From NCBI RefSeq assembly GCF_009905375.1, contig NC_133650.1:149203346-149267345 (forward strand): a stretch of DNA of 64,000 nucleotides, written 5' to 3'. Made by a program: the position numbers and the translations under genes. This DNA comes from Apium graveolens. Taxonomy: Eukaryota; Streptophyta; Magnoliopsida; Apiales; Apiaceae. Below the pieces are notes generated by a model. The model did not search any database. It was not told the origin of the DNA and saw only the letters and a program-made list of their open reading frames with translations. Below, piece after piece: positions 34,965 through 47,186 of the stretch. How positions within the stretch are numbered: position 1 is the stretch's first letter; every line of letters starts with the position of its first letter.

Positions 34965-36866
34965 CTAAGCAGATTTAGAGAAAGAACCTAAAACCATTCC
35001 AAGTTCATTTACCAATCTTGTAAAAGTAGCTTCACACAGTGGTTTTGTGAAGATATCTGCTAGTTGTTGATCTGTTGGAACAAAGTACAATTCCACTATA
35101 TCCTCATCCACATGTTCCCTTATGAAGTGGTACCTGATGCTGATGTGCTTTGTCATTGAGTGTTGAACTGGATTACCTGTCATAGCAATAGCACTTTGAT
35201 TATCACAGTAAATAGGGATTTTGAAATATGTTAACCCATAATCTAGTAACTGATTCTTCATCCAAAGAATCTGTGCAAAACAGCTTCCTGCAGCAATATA
35301 CTCTGCTTCTGCAGTTGATGTGGAAATTGACTTTTGTTTCTTGCTAAACCAAGAAACCAATCTGCCTCCAAGAAATTGGCAGCTTCCACTTGTGCTTTTC
35401 CTGTCAATTTTGCAACCTGCAAAATCTGCATCTGAGTAACCTATTAGTTTAAAATCTGATTCTCTAGGATACCATAATCCCAGATCAGCTGTTCCCTTAA
35501 GATACTTGAAAATTCTTTTCACAGCTGTTAAGTGAGGTTCTCTTGGATCTGCTTGAAATCTTGCACAAAGACAGGTAGCATACATGATATCAGGTCTACT
35601 AGCAGTTAGATAGAGTAGTGAGCCAATCGTACCTCTGTAATCAGTAATATCTACTAATTTACCAGTATCCTTGTCCAGTTTTGTTGCAGTGGCCATGGGA
35701 GTGGATGCACTTGAACAATCTTGCATTCCAAATTTCTTCAGCAAATTTATGGTGTACTTAGTTTGACAATTAAAAGTGCCTTCTTCGTTCTGCTTGACTT
35801 GAAGGCCCAGAAAATAGCTAAGTTCCCCCATCATACTCATTTGATATCTTGACTGCATTAGTTTGGCAAAGTTCTTGCAAAGTCTGTCATTTGTAGAACC
35901 ACAGATGATATCATCAACATATATCTGGACCAGAAGTAAGTCCTTTCCATGGTTGAGGTTGAACAGTGTTTTGTCTATAGTTCCTCTGTTAAATCCACTT
36001 TCTAGAAGAAACTGAGCTAGAGTCTCATACCATGCTCTTGGAGCTTGCTTAAGTCCATAAAATGCTTTATCAAGCCTGTAGACATAATCTGGATATTTGG
36101 AATCTACAAAGCCTGGAGGTTGTTCAACATAGACTTCTTCCTCCAATTCTCCATTGAGAAAAGCACTTTTCACATCCATTTGAAAGACAGTAAACTTTTT
36201 GTGAGCAGCATAAGCCAACAATATCCTTATGGCTTTCAATCTAGCAACTGGTGCAAATGTTTCATCATAATCAATTCCCTCCTGTTGAGAATATCCTTTT
36301 GCAACCAACCTTGCCTTATTCCTTGTAATTATGCCATCACTATCAGTTTTATTTCTGAATACCCATTTTGTACCAATAACAAATCTGTGCTTTGGTCTTG
36401 GTACTAGGGTCCAGACTTTGTTTCTTTCAAATTTATTTAACTCTTCCTGCATTGCCTGCACCCAATCAGCATCTTGAAGAGCTTCTTCCACTTTCTTTGG
36501 CTCAGTCTGAGAAAGAAAAGAATTGTAAAGACATTCACTTGAAGTAGTTGTTCTAGTTCTGACACCTGCATCAGGATTTCCAATTATCAAATCAGGTGTA
36601 TGTGATTTAGTCCACTTCCTTGCAGATGGAAGATTTTCACTAGAATTGGATGCTCCCCCATGATCCATGCTGTCTTCATTAACATTTTCTGATGCTCCCC
36701 TTGAAACTATGCTCTCTAAGTTGGATTCTTCAGAATTTAGATTTTCAGAACTATCAGAATTTGGCTTATCAGAACTTGACAAATCAGAACTTGAAGAGCC
36801 AGATGTATGTTCTGATGCTTCTTGAGATGTGGTAAGATCTTGAGTATGCCCCCTGCATAGGTGCAT
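34965..36866 (-). pseudogene. pol: Cop-1 reverse transcriptase and RNase H
   Basis: 633 open codons on minus. After a Ser/Asp-rich linker come [53 protein letters not shown], the catalytic YVDDIICGS, then RNase H with [40 protein letters not shown] and [20 protein letters not shown]. All key acidic residues are present, so this half of pol is intact. It ends shortly after IFTKPL. It is joined to the integrase frame by one frameshift near 36855. Confidence 0.93.
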
Positions 36867-38222
36867 CTTCCTTTGGCGTAGTCACCACAGTTTCAATAAC
36901 ATCAGAGTTTGATCCATCAGAGTTTCCAGTATCAGGATTTAGATTATCAGGATTTTCAGTATCAGAATTTAAGTCTTCATTTTCAAATCTCAGTTGCTCA
37001 TGATCAATAAAATCTTCAAGTCCAGTAATCTTCTTATCATCAAAAGAGACATTGATAGATTCCATGACCACTCTTGTTCTCAAGTTATAGGCTCTGAAGG
37101 CTTTTGTGGAAAGTGGATATCCAACAAAGATTCCTTCATCAGCTTTTAGATCAAATTTGGATAGCTGTTCTGGGTGAGTCTTAAGAACATAACACTTACA
37201 TCCAAATACATGAAAATACTTCAGATTTGGCTTCTTTTTCTTCACCATCTCATATGGTGTTTTTCCATGCTTGTTAATTAGTGTTGCATTCTGAGTAAAA
37301 CAAGCAGTCTGCACAGCTTCAGCCCAGAAATAGGTTGGAAGCTTTGCTTCATCAAGCATTGTGCGTGCAGCTTCAATGAGAGTTCTATTCTTCCTTTCAA
37401 CAACTCCATTTTGATGTGGAGTTCCAGGAACAGAAAATTCCTGCTTGATTCCATGGTTTTTGCAGAACTCTTCCATTATCAAATTCTTGAACTCAGTACC
37501 ATTATCACTCCTTATTATTTTCACAGAATCTTTGACCAATTTATCCAGTTGTCTGACATGATCAATCAAGATAGATGATGTTTCACTTTTGGTGTGCAAG
37601 AAATACACCCATGTGTATCTGGTGAACTCATCCACTATGACCATAGCATATTTCTTCTTTGCAATAGACATGGCATTTACTGGACCAAATAGATCAACAT
37701 GTAGTAGGTGATAAGGCTCAAGAATTGATGACTCAGTCTTGCTCTTGAATGAAGATTTCCTTTGTTTGGCCTTCTGACAAGAATCACAAAGACCATCAGG
37801 AGCAAATACTGACTTTGGCAGTCCTCTCACAAGATCTTTCTTGACCAACTCATTTATATTATTGAAATTTAAATGAGAGAGTTTCTTGTGCCAATTCCAG
37901 CTTTCTTCAATTGATGCTCTACTCATTAGATAGATTGCAGAACCATCAGTACTTGTTGAAAGCTTGGCTTCATAGATGTTACCACGCCTGTATCCTTTCA
38001 GAACAACTTTGCCTGTAGATTTACTTACAACTTCACAGTGTTCTTCAAAGAAATCCACATGATAACCTTTGTCACAGATTTGACTGACACTTAGCAGATT
38101 GTGTTTGAGTCCTGAGACCAGAGCTACTTCTTTAATGATGACATTCCCAAGATTGATATTTCCATATCCCAATGTTTTTCCACTGTTGCCATCTCCATAA
38201 GAAACACTTGGGCCAGCCTTCT
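36784..38222 (-). pseudogene. pol: Cop-1 protease C-terminal part and integrase
   Basis: Minus frame, in order: protease end (AGPSVSYGDGN, LKHNLLSVSQICDKGYHVDF), GAG-pre-integrase HHCC finger (WHKKLSHLNFNNINELVKK ... LCDSCQKAKQRKSSF), catalytic core with D in HVDLFGP, D in IIRSDNGTEF and E in [19 protein letters not shown], then the copia C-terminal HVFGCKCYVL and DEGIFVGYP. All catalytic residues kept. The frame breaks near 36855 before RT. Tek-A cuts it at 38222; the protease N-terminal part with the DSG site is at 52288-52380. Confidence 0.92.
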
Positions 38223-40312
38223 TGTAATAACCCCAATTTTTGGAAAATTTTGAAACCCTTATGAATAGTGTTTTTGCTGAATGAGAAAACTTTTCATGCC
38301 ACACTATGTAGGGGTTCTGATATGGATATTCTGAGATTTTATTAGTACTTTATATGGGATATAAGTGTATGTAAAGATCGTCAGAATCCAAATCCGAACA
38401 CTTTGGTTTTTCCCGGAAATCCACAAGATCCGGAGAGAATTGAGTATAAGGTAACAGGATAAAAAGGATTTAAATTAAAGGATTATAATAGAGGATCATA
38501 AAAAGGAATATAATATATTGAGAGAGGTTAAGGGAACCTAAGTAATAAGATCCCGGGTATGGTCCCTCAAACGAGAAACGAGAACGAAAGTTAAGCGAAC
38601 CGTATAACAGATCAGCGGTCATTAGGCAAACAATTAGAAGCTAATCAAAGGGATTAGTGGGGATGATGTCATCCAACCAATAGAAAGAGGACAAAGGAGG
38701 GGTGATGACATCACAAAGTGATGCAAGCATGACATAAGAGGGAAGGAAGTGTGGTGGAATATTAACCACACAAAATCAAGGGTAAATGGGTAATTGACCT
38801 AAAACAAAACAAAAACAACCAACCAAAAATCAAATCAAAGCAAAACCACAAAAATCTCTCTTTCTTCTTCATCTTGCTCTCGGCCTTTTCAAGAAAAACA
38901 AGGAGGAGTTTTCAAAAACTCAAGCTACACACCTTCAAAAATTATAAGGTTTGTTTCTTTAGCTTCCATAATTCATAACTTAGTTATGCTATAAGTTTGG
39001 ATCCAAGAATCCAAGGTTTACCTAGTTAATCAATTCCTAAAAGTTTAGGGTGAATAGTAACTTTCAAGAACAAATTTTTGATTCTTGATTTTATTTGTAA
39101 GGACAAGGTAGCTTAAGCATAGATCAAGGCTTCCATGGGCTTTCCAAGGATCTTTCATTGATTAAAAGCTTCAAGAAGGTATAAAACTTCAAACCCTAGC
39201 TTTACTTTTGAGTATTAGGAATGGTTTTGATTGTTATGATTCATGAGGAGCATGATCCTTGTATACTTAGAGTGTGGTCGGATTTGTAATGAGTTTGAAG
39301 TTGTAAATCTTGATTATTGGTTAATGAACTTAAGTATAGCTTTTAGTTCATGTTTGAGGGTAGTATAAAGTTCATAATATTGAGTTTTGGGGCTGTTAGG
39401 ATGTGATATGGATGGACTTTGATTGTATGAAGGGATTGGGGTTGTTTGGTGATGGAATTGAATGGTATAAAATTGGGAAATCGCGTAAACATAGCCGTCG
39501 TAATGCCCGATTTACCGTAGACTGTTTTTGTTCTTAAGATCAGAACCCTTGAACTCACTGCTAGGTTTTGACCATTGCCATGATTAGATAGTTCATGTTA
39601 CGAGCTTCGTTTTGATATGTAGTTCGTTCGATTCCGATGCACGGTTTAGGAGAAACGACTGTTTCAAGTAACGGCGTTTCGCGAACGAAACTTTTCCCCT
39701 CGCCTTACTTTGAAACATAGGTTAAAGACCAAAAAGGGTTAATTAATGTATGAAACATTTATGGTAAGTGTGTTAGGCAGTTGGTAAGACACTCACGAAG
39801 GAATCGCTTTAAAACTCGTAAAGGTTAAATTATTAAAAATGGTGGAGCCGAGGGTACCCGAGTGATTTAAGCGAATCAGTGAGCGCAAAACAAGCGTTAG
39901 AGTCTAAGTTAGTTAAAGTATAGAATTACAAGTGATTTTGGTTTAATTCCAACTTACTTGTTGTTTATAGGTTACCAGACTCGTCCCGAGCCTTTTATCA
40001 CCCCAAGTCGCTCAGGCAAGTATTCTATCCGTTATACTGTTGTTGTGATGAATATATGTATTTGCATTATCTTGCGATAGATGCATGTTGGATAATTAGC
40101 AAATGATGCGATATATTGTAGCATGTGATGTGGTATATATGCATGCCTGTTTCATATTCTTGAAATATATATCTGTTGGTTCAGTTGATAATACCTATGC
40201 TAGAGGATAGCGGTAACTTGCATATACCCTTAGTATAGGGACCCAAAGGTGGAAATATTTTCTAAAACCGGGAGTCGAGGATCCCGAGTAGATTTTGTAT
40301 ATATGGATATGG

Positions 40313-40346
<34 letters not shown>

Positions 40347-40410
40347 ATGGTTATAGTTTTCCAAACTGTTAATCGAATAAGGTTTATTCGATAACTTTAA
40401 CTTTATTTTA

Positions 40411-40685
40411 TTATTGAATATTATCTCGAATATTCATCGGAGGACTTATGACTCCTTTTATTTTATTTATTGAATATTATTTGAATATTCATTCGAGGAC
40501 TTATGACTCCTTTTATTTTATTTAGTGAATATTACTTGAATATTCATCGGAGGGCTTATGACTCTTTTATATTATTTATTGAATATTATTTGAATATTCA
40601 TTCGAAGGCTTATGACTCAGTTTATATTATTTAATGAATATTATTTGAATATTCATTTGAGGATCTATGACTCCGATTATTTGCC
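40411..40685 (+). repeat. Five-unit 55-bp tandem repeat in the left Tek-A LTR (copy at 50156-50430)
   Basis: Units begin near 40411, 40467, 40522, 40576 and 40631: TTATTGAATATTATTTGAATATTC, then ATTCGAGGACTTATGACTCC. Each contains the palindromic GAATATT..AATATTC pair. Confidence 0.85.
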
Positions 40686-41181
40686 GAGGTATATTCTTTA
40701 TTTTATTAAAGAATAAGGTGTCAATAATCAAACTTATTTTCGATTATTCAAATAAAGATAATACTTTCATATAAGTATATCTTGGGTTATTTAACACTCG
40801 TTTCAAGTATAAGTTTTAATACTTCTACTTCAATTATTTTTATAAAGATTATTCTTTATGGGAATATTATTTAAATAATAATATTCAGTCATTTTCTAAA
40901 TATTCTGGGGACTGATTTACTTCATTAAATCAGCTTTACTCCAAACACTCTTTAAAGTGTTTTCGAGTCTTCAAAATGATTTTTAAAAGTTAGAGCGGAT
41001 CCCAAAACTCACTTTTTTATATTTAAGATCTTCCTTTTTAAGGGGATTTAAATACTCGCTCAAAACCTGGGGAATCCGGCTCTGTGGTGTATTTTATATT
41101 CGCAACGAGGTTGCAGTTTTGGTAAATGAATTGATTACTTGCCCAATGTTCGGGAAGTAAGCCCATCTAATTGAGTCGGCA

Positions 41182-41278
41182 TAAGCGACAGGCCGGGGTA
41201 CGGTCTATTATTGTGTAAGTGGCTGGGTGGCAGTCCATCAACGCGTAAGAGGCCGGGTGGCGGTCCAGCACAAGGTCC
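41182..41278 (+). repeat. GC-rich triplicated motif in the left Tek-A LTR (copy in the right LTR near 50928-51024)
   Basis: Three units starting TAAG at 41182, 41216 and 41246, each holding a GGCCGGGTGGCGGTCC-like core. It stands out from the AT-rich LTR. Confidence 0.7.
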
Positions 41279-42143
41279 TTATGAGGCCAGGGTGATGACC
41301 GGTGGGGGATTCATCCATCTACTAGTAGAAAAGGTTACTTATTGGTATCTTTGCCTGATCAGCAAGATATCTGGTTTATGCCAAAATTCTTTTCCTTTCC
41401 AAAATTCATTGGATGATTCAAACTCTGTTCATACTTTACATGACAGATGTTTTCAGGAAATGTATAAAGGAAGATGTATATGTGGATATATATATATATA
41501 TATATCAGAACTTAATGAAGTATGTCATAACTTCATTTCCTTTAATGATATTTTAAAGATGGAATCTATTCAAATCTGGTCTTGTAGTCTCATCTATGTG
41601 ATGAACTTTTGAAACTGATTATAACTTGAACGGTGGTAGTTCAAGTAGTATTTGGGAAAGATATAAGTATATTGGGGTATCTTGTAACTTCATCTTTTAA
41701 ACTTATATCTAATTAATAATTGTCTTATGAATGACAAAGATTTTCAGAAAAACGTTGAGACAAGGTTAGATATATGAGATCACCTTGCAACGATATTTTT
41801 TTTTATACAGTTATACACTGGGATTTTGTGTATATTATGCATGGAAGAGGACTTCCAATATTTTGAAAAGTATATATGTATATATATATACACTGAATAT
41901 TTTGCGACTTCATCGCATTAAGATATCAACTTGGTTCATTTCTTTTGACCAAGACTTTCATGAGTACTATGAGAAGGCTCATATGCTAGTAAGTATATAC
42001 TAGTAATTATCTTACACACGATAAAAGATTCTAGTAAGTATCCATTTAGATACTTATATTATTGTTATCACTATATATTATCTTGCGAGCTGTAAGGCTC
42101 ACTCTTGCTTTATTTCTTCATCACACAACAACAGTTAGGAAAG

Positions 42144-42266
42144 ATGGCCAGACTCCAGCAGACCCAGCGCAAGCGCGTGGGAAGCGTCCCGCGTCTTCCC
42201 GATGATGTTGTGGCTGCTATAGCTGCAGAGGTAGATCTATTGGTAGATCAGGCATTCTACTTTTGA
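42144..42266 (+). CDS. Micro-ORF (40 codons) in the left Tek-A LTR
   Basis: The ATG in good context (AAAGATGG) gives a peptide with a basic start (MARLQQTQRKRVG), then SVPRLPDDVV and an acidic, hydrophobic end (EVDLLVDQAFYF). It is more GC-rich than its surroundings. An identical frame with one Pro-to-Ser change is at 51893-52015. Sol-G has a similar frame in the same place. It is probably an upstream ORF in the element's leader; no evidence for translation. Confidence 0.4.
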   Translation: MARLQQTQRKRVGSVPRLPDDVVAAIAAEVDLLVDQAFYF

Positions 42267-42538
42267 GAATCAATTATGTATAATTATAACTTATGGCAGA
42301 TAATGGCAATTAACTGTAAATTTATCAAGTAATCATTTCGGGTTGTAATAACTTTTAAATTGTGGATTCAAAGACTTGTACTTATTTGAATTTCATCTCT
42401 GAGACTATAACGGGTTGTGGTGTATGTTAGTGTGGGGTCACAGCATAAGGTTGTTTATTATTAATTAAGTGAAGTGATATTGTGGAAAGAAAGACCGTGA
42501 CGACCCGGATCCCCGACCCCGGATCTGGGGGTGTTACA

Positions 42539-42556
42539 GAAATGGTATCAGAGCTA
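42539..42556 (+). promoter_or_regulatory. Tek-A primer binding site
   Basis: GAAATGGTATCAGAGCTA directly after the left LTR; TGGTATCAGAGC matches the initiator-Met tRNA end. Confidence 0.92.
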
Positions 42557-42789
42557 AGCGTTATAAACCTCAGAGATGATGGGACGTTAAGATAATAAGT
42601 TCACTAAGATAATAAGAACTCTTGCCAAGTTCATAGTCGGACTACCTAATGTAGTACTGACAGTTAAAACCCTTATGGGAACCCTTATAAATGTAGCGAT
42701 AGAAGCGTAGTTCGTTATCGTATATGGTAGCGGGACTCCGAACCCTGAGGTTGAGGAGCAACAGCGCGATGATGTTTTATTACTTATTG

Positions 42790-43520
42790 GAGATCAGATT
42801 ATGGATCCGATAGAGCGTCCTAACGCAGGACCGGATGATGTCGATATTGAGGATGTAGCGGTTGAGGATGTTGTCCTAGAAGGGATTGTTGCTGAGGAGG
42901 ATCCCGTGGAGGATCCTGACAAGAATGAATAAAGGACCACTGAGGAATTGATGACCATGGTTAGGGAAACTACCAGAGGTAGGATTGGCCGGTCACTACC
43001 GGAGGTTCGTTCAAGTTTGTAAAGATAGTAGCCCCTTTAACGCGGCTTACTCGTAAGACTGAGAAGTTCGAATGGACAGAGAAATGCGAGAACAACTTTT
43101 AAGAACCGAAGCAAAAGTTGGTGACGTTCCCTATGTTGGCGTTGCCGGATGGAAAATGAGATTTTGTGATGTGTAGTGATGCTTCGCATAAGGAATTAGG
43201 GTGCTTCATATACAGCACAGCAAGGTAATCGCGTACGCGTCAAGACAATTAAGGGAATATAAAATTCGATATCCCCACCCATGAGCTTGGGCTCGTGGCA
43301 ATAGTTTTTCCCTAAAGATTGGAGGCACTACTTGTATGGAGAGAAGTGCAAGATTTACACAAACCATAGGAGCTCTAGTACATTTTGCGTAGAAAGAGCT
43401 CAACATACGCCAGAGGAGGCGGTTAGAGCTAATCAAGAATTATGATTGGGAGATTCTTTATCATTCGGGGAAAGCCAATATGGTGGCTGATGCCCTTAGT
43501 AAAAAGGAGAGACTCAAGAT
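42790..43520 (+). pseudogene. Tek-A remnant: acidic leader ORF, then RT-connection/RNase H fragment
   Basis: 42798-42930 encodes an acidic stretch (DPIERPNAGPDDVDIEDVA). From about 43010 the frames give IVAPLTRLTRKTEKFEWTEK, then SDASHKELGCVF, VIAYASRQLREYKIRYP and NYDWEILYHSGKANMVADAL (43440-43500): the end of RT and the RNase H of a chromovirus. This piece lies before the gag remnant, which is out of order. Several stops and shifts. Confidence 0.75.
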
Positions 43521-44130
43521 GATAATGTCTTTTGGAGAGTTTATAAGAGATTTTGAGAAAATGGAAATAGTAGTGAAGGTAACCGGAGCCGGTACCGAAA
43601 AGCTGTTTGAGATAGCAATACAGCCCGAATTATTGGAAAAGGACATATTGTGCCAGTAAAGGTGATGAATGAAGGCAGAGAGCCAACAAATAAATATGAG
43701 ATTAATACCGAGAAAGATGATAAAGGAATAATGAGGTATTCCTACAGAATTTGGGTTCCAAATGTTCAAGAGCTTAAGGATGAGATCTTAGATGACAGCT
43801 AGTTTGAAGAATAAGATATAGAGCAAACCCTGAACGTGATAGTCAGGGAGGTTGCCATCAAGAAAGAAAGAACCCATAACATAATGAAGTGAAAATGAGG
43901 ATTTAAAATATGAAGGATGACCCCGATTATGGGGAGGAGGAGGAAATGATCAGACTTAAGAAACAGAAGTCGAGTAAGGAAAGGAGACCCGAGACGGTAC
44001 TCCTATATGATAAATTATGGCTCTTTCTAGACAGAACTTAGACTATTATTCCCACCCACCACCCTGAGGAAACAATGCAGTGAGAAATTCTTTCAGGACC
44101 TTTAAATCGCTAAGCTCTCAGAGTTCCAAG

Positions 44131-44420
44131 GAACAAGCTGACCCAGTCGAGGCAAGAGCCTGGCTAAAGCAAATGCAGGAATCATTTGAGATTTTAAATA
44201 ATTGGCGAATCACAAAAGAGTGTTTTTGTCACTTACCCTCCTAAGAGAGAGACCACCCGCTGGTGAAAGACCAAGAAAGGCACGGAGCCAGAGGTTATAA
44301 TAAACTGATTTAAGTTCAGTCAAAGGCGGACGAGTATGATGAATTATGAATCTAAGTTGTAAAAGTTGTCAAGATTCGTTCTGAGGACACGAATCCAGAA
44401 TGACGGGATGTTTGAAATCA
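44131..44420 (+). pseudogene. gag: Tek-A gag remnant
   Basis: The frame gives EQADPVEARAWLKQMQESFE then ILNNWRITKECF, a stop, and further on MNYESKL-stop-KLSRFV. These fit the chromovirus Gag core (DPxEAxxWLxxxExxFE; YExxFxxLSRFVP). Only fragments survive. Confidence 0.65.
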
Positions 44421-47186
44421 ATGCTTATGTTGTGTTGGTTCATGAAATAATGATAGGGGAGTTGGGTATGAGGAAACCCTAAAGACTCGTAGAAATAGAA
44501 ATAGAAGAGTATGTAATCGTCAGGATGAGGGTGATTCACCATGAGTTAAAATTGATGGTTGAGGGCATAAGAGATACATATATTTTATCCCCTGTAAGTT
44601 GGGAAGATTCGAGGAAACCTTGAGATAATTCGAAGGATAAATAATGAGACGCGGATAGACTAAGGGGATAAGAAAGTAAGAAATTAAGAAAATTGGATGA
44701 AGGAAGTGACCTTCAAGAAGGTGAAGTGTAAGACCGGTGGCATGATACCCAGAAAGGGAGACGCCAGGTATGAAAGATATCCCAACATTGAGGTGACTGT
44801 TGAGATAAACAACAAAAGTAAATAAGGAATTATTAAGAAAAAGTTCACGTTGAACATGACCAATATCTTCCAGAACATCCATGTTATCATTACCAAGTTA
44901 GGCAAGAAAAGCGGATGACCATTGTTATCTTTTGGAGGCCATATGGATTGACCTCAATTTGAATAAGGATGCTATTATGAAATTAGGCATATAATATCGA
45001 GGTGGGAATGATGAATAAGATAATCTATCAAGGATATAGGACTAGATTTGTCCATGGAAGGATGCAAGTACCTTTTTAAAGGTGGGATTAAGGATATAAC
45101 TTCGATAACTTGAGATGAATCCTAGGGGAATGCATACAGGTTGGCATTTCATCCTTAATAGGGATAGTATGAGTTTTGACAGTATGAATTGGAAAGGATT
45201 AAGGTAATAACAACCTTTAAGAATCAGTGGAGAAATTTTTCAGAGGTATATAGATAATGGTTCTAGTAATAGTAAATGGTATTGTGATATGCCCTGTATC
45301 TAGGGAATACAGGAGGAACGATTGAAGGATAACCTTAGAGGTTTTATAAGAAAAAGGTAATATTCAAAATTCTCAAGAATAGAAATGTGGATAAAGGAAA
45401 TATGACGTAATTATAATATTGCCAAGTGGGGCACGTGTTAAACCACGAGAAAGTATGGATCGAACCAGTAATGGTCGAAATTATTCAGGGCAATTAGGAC
45501 TTAAGATAAAAGATGTTCTAATTATGATTGAGAGTCAGTCATGACAGTAATTAACCTCTAAAGACTGAGGCAATAACTTATGGAAAAATGGTGATTTTTT
45601 TTTTACTTATCAGATTTTAAGGAAAGCATTTTCACATAAGCTGTGATTGAAATAAGGTAGGAATTTATTTGGAGGTGGTTAATGTGACATTGACTGTAAG
45701 GAAATTTTACTATCAGGAAAGGCCAAAGAGGTGGCCGACGCTTTAAAGGTAAGAGGATAATTATAGGCGCTCGTGCGAGAGGAATACAGTGATGATGGTT
45801 AAAGCTGTGAAGGTTGTATTATGGTTTGGAAGATTGACATTCCTTCTGATGACTGTGCAATACCCAACCGTAATAGTAGTTGGTAAAGGTTTAATTCGTG
45901 TAATCGCCATGAACGGGCTATCTATCTTAGAAGGTCCTATCTTGAGATAAGCCAGGACCATGTTTCAAAAAGGACTAGACGAACCTTTGAGTAAGTCTTC
46001 TATTTAAGGCATATGGTTTAGAATGGTATTAACCTGCTACCATTGCTTTGATTGAAACTCTTCTGCAATTTTATCTGCTTCATGTCATGATGTATGTCAG
46101 GATCAGGAGTGTTCTTCATGAATCAGGAATGGTGATTATGTTACCTCCTTAGAATGAATCGATACGACATGTATGGACTCCATATGGTTAGCTATTAAGA
46201 CTTCATGGAAAATGAATGACTACAGTAGGTCAGTGGTGGACCATAGTAAGGCAGCAATGATTCTGCGAGTAATGAGCTGATTATAACCGTGAGAGTTGTA
46301 TTGGAATGGGTGTTGAGATTGAGTACCACTAATCGGGTCGTGGTGTGTATGAGTTATCATTGATAGACTAATTAAGTAGAGTATCTACCTAGTGAATTAT
46401 TATTCTTTCTTATCAATAGAGAGTCGTATTATTATACGAGGAAGGTTGCGGTGCAAGCATAGAATTCAAGTAACGATGATGTCTAGAATGAGATCCCAGA
46501 TTTGATTTTCGATGTCGAGGGAGTTTCAAAGGTAATTGTGTATAAGCTCGAGGAAGAGCATGGGTCCATAGAATGATGGACGAGATAGCGAAAATATTTA
46601 GGCACGTGAAATGCGATGCTATAATACTTGATGTTGATATAAATACATATATGTTTTGTTCTTCTATGACAAACCTCTATAGTTCAGAGGTAGATTCCAA
46701 GCCAGATATTTTATGGTAATAAATTTTTTTTACGAATATACAATTCTCTTCAGTTCGTTCTTTTCTCTTCTTTTCATTTCATGTAAGCTGAGAAGAACAA
46801 CCCTTCCAGAAAGGGGAGGTATTGCCGAATGACTATCTATCTGTGTGATAGAAGCCTAGTAGGATACCAGCTATTGTTTAATCGCTTATCAAGTACTAAA
46901 GGCTGGCCACCTTCTGTACTAACTATGCGATATAACAAGTGTTCATGATCATAGTGATCTCTCAACGAATTCCTTTACTTCTACATGATTGATCAAACTT
47001 TGGGAAATAGAAACAACTGAAAAAGGAGTAATAAAGTGGTGGTAGTATGCGGAATGGGAACACATTCATGATACTAAGGTTGGCATGGTTATTAAAAGGT
47101 TATAGAACGCTAACGAGCAAAAGTATAACCAGTATAATATTAGGAACGGAAGGTGATAGCGATTACGAACTGGAAAAGAATGGGTA
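44421..47186 (+). other. Tek-A degenerate interior
   Basis: No usable frame. One recognisable relic at 45691-45749 reads DCKEILLSGKAKEVADAL, a second copy of the RNase H end seen at 43440. The rest is unassigned and stop-ridden. Confidence 0.55.

Larger units (their letters stand above)
38223..42538 (+). repeat. Tek-A 5' LTR
   Basis: TGTAATAACCCC ... GGTGTTACA. Against the right LTR I count about eight substitutions (mostly C/T or G/A) plus two length changes in TA runs (about 40309-40345 and 41490-41505). It has a TA-rich run, a five-unit AT-rich tandem repeat, a GC-rich triplicated motif and a micro-ORF (separate entries). Confidence 0.95.

Noticed and set aside
38223..38304. N-terminal extension of the Cop-1 integrase frame
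   Set aside because: These codons come from the inserted Tek-A LTR and are a chance read-through of the border, not protease sequence.
39343..39558. 71-codon minus frame, repeated at 49092-49307
   Set aside because: It repeats only because it lies in the two Tek-A LTRs; no promoter, motif or composition suggests a gene.
41211..41612. 133-codon plus frame in the Tek-A LTR
   Set aside because: In the other LTR a change in TA-run length alters its end (50956-51264); the frame crosses a microsatellite and looks accidental.
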